Origin: an uncultured Prevotellaceae bacterium | Lineage (GTDB): Bacteria; Bacteroidota; Bacteroidia; Bacteroidales; Bacteroidaceae | DNA length: 37,960 nucleotides | Direction of reading: 5' to 3' | Assembly: GCA_946617675.1 (NCBI GenBank) | Contig: CAMOKH010000089.1 | Span: 1-37,960 of the forward strand | Shown here: one piece after another, positions 34,246 to 37,960 of the stretch | How positions within the stretch are numbered: position 1 is the stretch's first letter | Layout of the letters: each line of letters begins with the position of its first letter | The notes under the pieces: model-generated | Told to the model about the DNA's origin: nothing | What the model saw: the letters and a program-made list of their open reading frames with translations, nothing else | Database searches by the model: none | Made by a program: the position numbers and the translations under genes

Positions 34246-35219
34246 AGCTTATCGCCCGACAGGTCGACCTCGAAGAGATGAGGGATGCGGACGGTGCGGC
34301 CCTGAGCATCGTGGCTATGACTGTGGACAGCCATCATCCACTGTCCGTCGAACCGCTGAAAGAGCATTGAGTGACCGTAGTTGGGCGGGGTAATGGGCTT
34401 CGGCTCCTGAACCCAGGGCCCGTCGAGCGTGCCGCTTTCCGAGTAGGCTACGCCCTGCGTGTAGTCATCGTAGACCCATGAAGTCCAGAGCATACCCAGC
34501 CGCCCGGTGGCAGTGCGGAAGAGCCAGGGGCCGTCGGTCACTTTGTTCCAGGTGACGTTGCCGCTGTCGTCCTTCTCGCGGCTCCAGGGCGAGTCGCTTG
34601 CCCTGAAGAGCAGCTTTGCCGGGCCGACGGTGCCGCTGAGGTCAGGCTTCAGTTCTATTTTCTCAATGGTGCCGTTCCAGTTCTGTAGCCACTCGCCGCA
34701 GAACACCATGTAGGGCTTGCCGTCGCTGTCGCGCCAGAAAGTTCCGTCGAGCGTGGGCCTGTCGGCGGGCAGGTAGGTGGCGTCGCCAAACGTGCGGTAT
34801 GGCCCCATGGGGTTGTCGGCGCGCAGTACCTGAGACGCCCTGCGCTCGATGACGTTCCCCCTGACGGTGTCGATCTTCACCTCGCGGTTGGTGAACGTGG
34901 CGAAGTAGTAATAGTAGCCGTCGCCCGTCTGGTGGAGCTCGGCGGCCCAGATCATAGGCCGGCTGCCCATCCACGAGTCGCTCTCGAAGGTCGTGACGAC
35001 GTAAGGCCCTTCCCAACGGCTGAGGTCGGCTGAGCGCCACATCATGCCGCCGGTGCCCGTCATGTAGTAAGTCTGCGTAGCCTTGTCGGCAAGGATGGCG
35101 GGGTCGCTGAGCCTGATGGAGTCAAGCGGAATGTTCTGGCGCACTCTTGGCGTGTGTGGCTGAGCGTCGGCAATGGTGGCGCAGAGTATGGTGGCGAGGC
35201 CGATGATGAGTCTTTTCAT
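34224..35219 (-). CDS. Secreted family 43-like glycoside hydrolase
   Basis: 331 residues from ATG 35219 (the frame stays open to 35291). Residues 1-19 are a signal peptide (MKRLIIGLATILCATIADA) with likely cleavage before Gln20, so the enzyme acts in the periplasm or outside. The five-bladed propeller signatures of GH43 are seen: IRLSDPAILAD (catalytic-base Asp), DGTFWRDSDGKPYMVF, and VTDGPWLFRTATG, where a Glu-Gly-Pro general acid is usual in many members but Asp-Gly-Pro occurs here; NYGHSMLF supplies the conserved His. Arabinan- or xylan-type substrates are usual for the family; the exact one is unknown. No SusC/D pair is nearby. Confidence 0.83.
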   Translation of the reverse strand: MKRLIIGLATILCATIADAQPHTPRVRQNIPLDSIRLSDPAILADKATQTYYMTGTGGMMWRSADLSRWEGPYVVTTFESDSWMGSRPMIWAAELHQTGDGYYYYFATFTNREVKIDTVRGNVIERRASQVLRADNPMGPYRTFGDATYLPADRPTLDGTFWRDSDGKPYMVFCGEWLQNWNGTIEKIELKPDLSGTVGPAKLLFRASDSPWSREKDDSGNVTWNKVTDGPWLFRTATGRLGMLWTSWVYDDYTQGVAYSESGTLDGPWVQEPKPITPPNYGHSMLFQRFDGQWMMAVHSHSHDAQGRTVRIPHLFEVDLSGDKLEVRGKR

Positions 35220-35258
35220 TATTGTACCTATTATTATAATTAAGTCGTTTTCAGAATG

Positions 35259-35266
35259 CAAATGTA
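35259..35266 (-). promoter_or_regulatory. -7 promoter box of the GH43-like gene
   Basis: Minus strand TACATTTG, about 40 bases upstream of the ATG at 35219. It lies within the longest open frame, supporting the shorter start with the signal peptide. Confidence 0.5.
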
Positions 35267-35334
35267 AGTAAATTCTGCCATAAGCCGTCATTTTGTGCCA
35301 TATTTTTAGGATTGTTTAAAAAATTGTCTGAATG

Positions 35335-35366
35335 TTTGGCTGTTTGCTCGTTAATTCGTAACTTTG
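35335..35366 (+). promoter_or_regulatory. Promoter of ilvB
   Basis: TTTG at 35335-35338 and TAACTTTG at 35359-35366 with a 20-base spacer. Transcription would begin near 35373, leaving only ~20 bases of leader; no attenuator is present, unlike the leu operon. Confidence 0.8.
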
Positions 35367-35394
35367 CACCCGATTTTTTGTGAACAAACGAAAG

Positions 35395-37110
35395 ATGAGA
35401 GACAGAATAACAGGAAGCGAAGCGCTGATGAGGGCACTACAGACCGAAGGCGTGACAACCATCTTCGGCTATCCCGGCGGGAGCATCATGCCCGTCTACG
35501 ATGCCCTTTACGACTATACACGTGGCCAGACGAAATGTTTCGACCACATTCTCGTGCGACACGAGCAGGGGGCAACCCACGCCGCCGAGGGCTACGCCCG
35601 CGTTTCCGGCGAGGTAGGGGTCGCGCTGGTGACCAGCGGCCCCGGTGTTACCAATACGCTGACGGGCATCGCCGACGCCATGCTCGACTCTACGCCCATC
35701 GTCGTCATTGCCGGACAGGTGCCCATCACGGCCCTCGGCACTGACGCCTTCCAGGAGGTGGACCTCGTGGGTGTGGCCCAGCCGATTTCGAAGTGGTCCT
35801 ACCAGATACGTCATGCCGACGACGTGGCGTGGGCCGTCAGCCGTGCCTTCTACATTGCCAGGACGGGCCGCCCAGGTCCCGTCGTGCTCGACTTTGCCAA
35901 GAATGCGCAGACAGAGCTGACCGACTGGCAGCCCTGTCGTGTCGACTTCGTGCGCAGTTACGTGCCTTACCCGAAGCTCGACAGCGAGGCCGTCAGCCGT
36001 GCTGCTGAGCTCATCAACGGCGCCCGCCGCCCGTTGGCCCTTGTGGGGCAGGGCGTTGAGCTGGCCGGAGCCCAGGACGAGCTGAAGGCGCTGCTCGAGA
36101 AGGCCGACATTCCCGCCGGCCGGACGATGCTCGGCCTCTCGGCGCTGCCCTCCGACCATCCGCTGAACGTCGGCATGCTGGGCATGCACGGCAATTACGC
36201 CGTCAACCTGAAGGAGCAGGAGTGCGACGTGCTCATTGCCATTGGCATGCGCTTCTCTGACCGCGTTACGGGCAACCTCAAGACCTACGCCCGCCAGGCC
36301 AAGGTGATACACATCGACATCGACCGCTCTGAGATTGACAAGAACGTCAAGACCGACGTCGCCGTCGTGGCCGACTGCAAGGAGTCGCTGCCCGCACTGA
36401 CGGCCCTTGTCAGCAAGGCCAGCCACGCAGAGTGGCGCGAGTCGTTCCGACAGCTCGACGAGCGCGAGCGCACGCTGGTCATCGAGCCCGCCATCCATCC
36501 CACCGACGGACCGCTGCTCATGGGCGAGGTGGTCAACGCCGTTGCCGAGCAGGTTCGCCGCGACGCCATACTTGTTACCGATGTCGGTCAGAATCAGCTC
36601 TTTGCAACCCGCTACTTCAAGTATTACCATAAGCGCAGCATCTGCACCAGTGGTGGTCTGGGAACGATGGGCTTCGGACTGCCCGCCGCCATCGGCGCCA
36701 CGTTCGGTGCTCCCGGTCGTCAGGTGTGCTGCTTCATGGGCGACGGTGGCTTCCAGATGTGCATCCAGGAGCTGGGCACCATCATGGAGCAGCAGACACC
36801 GGTGAAGATGATCCTGATGAACAACAACTATCTGGGCAACGTGCGCCAGTGGCAGGACATGTTCTGGCAGCGACGCAAGTCGTTCACTCGCATGATGAAC
36901 CCCTGCTATGAGCAGATAGCCGTCGGCTATGGTATTCCCTATCAGGCCGTCACCGACCGCCGCGACCTTGCCGCCGCCGTCAGCCGTATGCTCTCCACCG
37001 ACGGGCCATTCCTGCTGGAGTGTGCCATCAAGGAGGACGACAACGTGCTGCCGATGACGCCGCCGGGAATGAACGTCAACGACATGATGCTTTCTTTAAA
37101 TGAGGAATGA
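35395..37110 (+). CDS. ilvB: Acetolactate synthase large (catalytic) subunit
   Basis: 571 residues from ATG 35395. A GTG at 35380 is in frame but would lie only about six bases after the predicted transcription start. It makes acetolactate or acetohydroxybutyrate in valine, leucine and isoleucine synthesis. The ThDP-binding pattern is complete: catalytic Glu57 in RHEQGATHAAEGYAR, and GDGGF (449-453) with the closing NNN at 476-478. GPGVTNTLTGIADAMLDS is also typical. It ends within a 7-base repeat array that runs into ilvN, so its terminal LNEE and stop are encoded by repeat sequence. Confidence 0.96.
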   Translation: MRDRITGSEALMRALQTEGVTTIFGYPGGSIMPVYDALYDYTRGQTKCFDHILVRHEQGATHAAEGYARVSGEVGVALVTSGPGVTNTLTGIADAMLDSTPIVVIAGQVPITALGTDAFQEVDLVGVAQPISKWSYQIRHADDVAWAVSRAFYIARTGRPGPVVLDFAKNAQTELTDWQPCRVDFVRSYVPYPKLDSEAVSRAAELINGARRPLALVGQGVELAGAQDELKALLEKADIPAGRTMLGLSALPSDHPLNVGMLGMHGNYAVNLKEQECDVLIAIGMRFSDRVTGNLKTYARQAKVIHIDIDRSEIDKNVKTDVAVVADCKESLPALTALVSKASHAEWRESFRQLDERERTLVIEPAIHPTDGPLLMGEVVNAVAEQVRRDAILVTDVGQNQLFATRYFKYYHKRSICTSGGLGTMGFGLPAAIGATFGAPGRQVCCFMGDGGFQMCIQELGTIMEQQTPVKMILMNNNYLGNVRQWQDMFWQRRKSFTRMMNPCYEQIAVGYGIPYQAVTDRRDLAAAVSRMLSTDGPFLLECAIKEDDNVLPMTPPGMNVNDMMLSLNEE

Positions 37111-37133
37111 GGAATGAGAAATGAGAGATGAGA
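37099..37133 (+). repeat. Five-unit 7-base tandem repeat across the ilvB-ilvN junction
   Basis: aatgagg, aatgagg, aatgaga, aatgaga, gatgaga follow directly. The first two units contain the last ilvB codons and its TGA; the fourth supplies the ilvN ATG (37121), and the rest its first codons. Confidence 0.92.
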
Positions 37134-37663
37134 AACTTTATACGCTGCTCGTGTACTCCGAGAATGTGGCGGGCGTGCTAAATCAGATTACCGCCGTCTT
37201 CACCCGGCGCCAGGTCAACATCGAGAGCCTCAACGTGTCGGCATCGAGCATCCCCGGTGTCCATAAGTACACCATCACCGCCTGGAGCGACGAAGACCAG
37301 ATCGTGAAGATTACCCGGCAGATAGAGAAGAAAATCGACGTGGTGAAGGCCAACTACTTCACCGACGATCAACTCTTCATCCGCGAGACCGGCCTCTACA
37401 AGTTGTCGACCGACAAGGTGCTGGCCAATCCCGAGATATCGCGCACCGTGCGCCGTTCTGGTGCCAGCATCATCGAGGTCAACCCCACCTACACCATCGC
37501 CATGATGTACGGCGTGACCGAGCAGATCGTCGAGCTCTTTCGCGAGCTCGACACCTTCGGCTGCGTGCTGCAGTACACCCGCTCGGGGCGCATCGCCGTT
37601 ACCCGCGGCAAGCAAGAGCAGGTCAGCGCATTCTTAGAGGAAAGGGAGCAGCAGAATGGATAA
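37121..37663 (+). CDS. ilvN: Acetolactate synthase small (regulatory) subunit
   Basis: 180 residues, normal length. The N-terminal ACT domain (about 6-80) begins YTLLVYSENVAGVLNQITAV and continues RRQVNIESLNVSAS; the second half is the C-terminal regulatory domain. It confers valine feedback control on IlvB. The start codon at 37121 is part of a tandem repeat, so the first four residues MRDE derive from repeat units; homologues also begin a few residues before LYTL. It overlaps the next gene by eight bases (ATGGATAA). Confidence 0.94.
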   Translation: MRDEKLYTLLVYSENVAGVLNQITAVFTRRQVNIESLNVSASSIPGVHKYTITAWSDEDQIVKITRQIEKKIDVVKANYFTDDQLFIRETGLYKLSTDKVLANPEISRTVRRSGASIIEVNPTYTIAMMYGVTEQIVELFRELDTFGCVLQYTRSGRIAVTRGKQEQVSAFLEEREQQNG

Positions 37664-37960
37664 GATAGGACGCTACACGTTTATGGCCGAGCCGTTCCAC
37701 TGCGACTTCTCGGGCCGGCTCTTCATGGGCCACTTAGGCAACCACCTGCTCAACGCCGCCGACTTCCACTCCACCGACCGCGGTTTCGGCATGCGCCGCC
37801 TGCTCGGCATACAGCGCTCGTGGGTGCTCTCGCGCCTGGCCATCGAGATGACCGAGATGCCGCCAATGTACACCCGTTTCAACGTCGAGACCTGGGTCGA
37901 GTCGGCTATGCGCTACTTCACCAGCCGTAACTTCGCCGTCGTGGGAACCTCCCCACAGGG
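37656..37960 (+). CDS. Acyl-ACP thioesterase, 5' part (runs off window)
   Basis: 101 complete codons from ATG 37656 to the window end. The sequence GRYTFMAEPFHCDFSGRLFM, then LNAADFHSTDRGFGM and MYTRFNVETWVESAMRYFTS, matches the N-terminal hotdog fold of bacterial acyl-ACP thioesterases (PF01643), which release fatty acids from acyl carrier protein. It overlaps ilvN by eight bases. From memory, Bacteroides genomes place the same gene between ilvN and ilvC, so ilvC may follow beyond the window. Confidence 0.85.
   Translation, partial: MDKIGRYTFMAEPFHCDFSGRLFMGHLGNHLLNAADFHSTDRGFGMRRLLGIQRSWVLSRLAIEMTEMPPMYTRFNVETWVESAMRYFTSRNFAVVGTSPQ

Noticed and set aside
35437..36630. A 397-codon open frame on the minus strand
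   Set aside because: Antisense to ilvB; no recognisable domain.
7156..37133. Tandem repeats as a possible CRISPR array
   Set aside because: Units are 7-12 bases and directly adjacent, without spacers of constant length; no cas genes are present.

Overview
The window looks like a chromosomal segment of a Bacteroidota bacterium, most likely order Bacteroidales and close to Prevotella. This is inferred from promoters of the Bacteroidota type (TTTG, about 20 bp, then TAnnTTTG) ahead of many genes, from DUF5715 and DUF4112 proteins, an Na+-NQR operon, a large TamB, and an ilvB-ilvN-acyl-ACP thioesterase order. Most of the window is fairly GC-rich. The first ~2.6 kb is visibly more AT-rich and carries restriction-type genes, so it looks like an accessory edge.

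Layout: (1) 1-1833 holds the 3' end of an HNH endonuclease gene and a frameshifted nuclease-domain/DUF4357 gene. (2) 1834-2634 is a gene-free stretch of palindromes. (3) 2635-3955 holds a DUF5715 peptidase-like protein and a DUF4112 membrane protein. (4) 4019-10499 is a branched-chain amino acid operon, leuA-leuC-leuD-(citramalate-synthase-like)-leuB, preceded by a leader peptide full of Ile/Leu/Val codons and a transcription attenuator, and closed by a strong terminator. (5) 10477-12056 holds a 27-residue membrane microprotein with its own promoter and terminator, then deoD and a cytidylate-kinase-like gene. (6) 12043-17529 is a polysaccharide island: three glycosyltransferases leftward, a Wzx-type flippase and a fourth glycosyltransferase rightward. 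(7) 17560-19126 holds a PD-(D/E)XK (Rpn-type) gene followed by a gene-free, strongly symmetric repeat region. (8) 19127-28427, minus strand, is nqrABCDEF-nhaD-pfkA-(P-loop/CYTH protein), joining a respiratory sodium pump, a sodium/proton antiporter and glycolysis. (9) 28492-35219 holds TamB, a DEDDh exonuclease, an unassigned protein and a secreted GH43-like hydrolase. (10) 35335-37960 is ilvB-ilvN-acyl-ACP thioesterase, the last cut by the window edge.

The leu and ilv clusters together supply much of branched-chain amino acid synthesis. The citramalate-synthase-like gene would let the leu enzymes also make 2-oxobutyrate for isoleucine, and the mixed Ile/Leu codons of the leader fit such a dual role.

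The least expected signals are non-coding. At least eight gene junctions are filled by short degenerate tandem repeats of 7-9 bp, with a different unit at each place; in ilvB/ilvN the repeat supplies the end of one protein and the start of the next. Two gene-free regions, 1.98-2.35 kb and 18.8-19.13 kb, share an AAGTGCAGGT-type motif arranged with dyad symmetry. No complete tRNA, rRNA, CRISPR array or insertion sequence was recognised.
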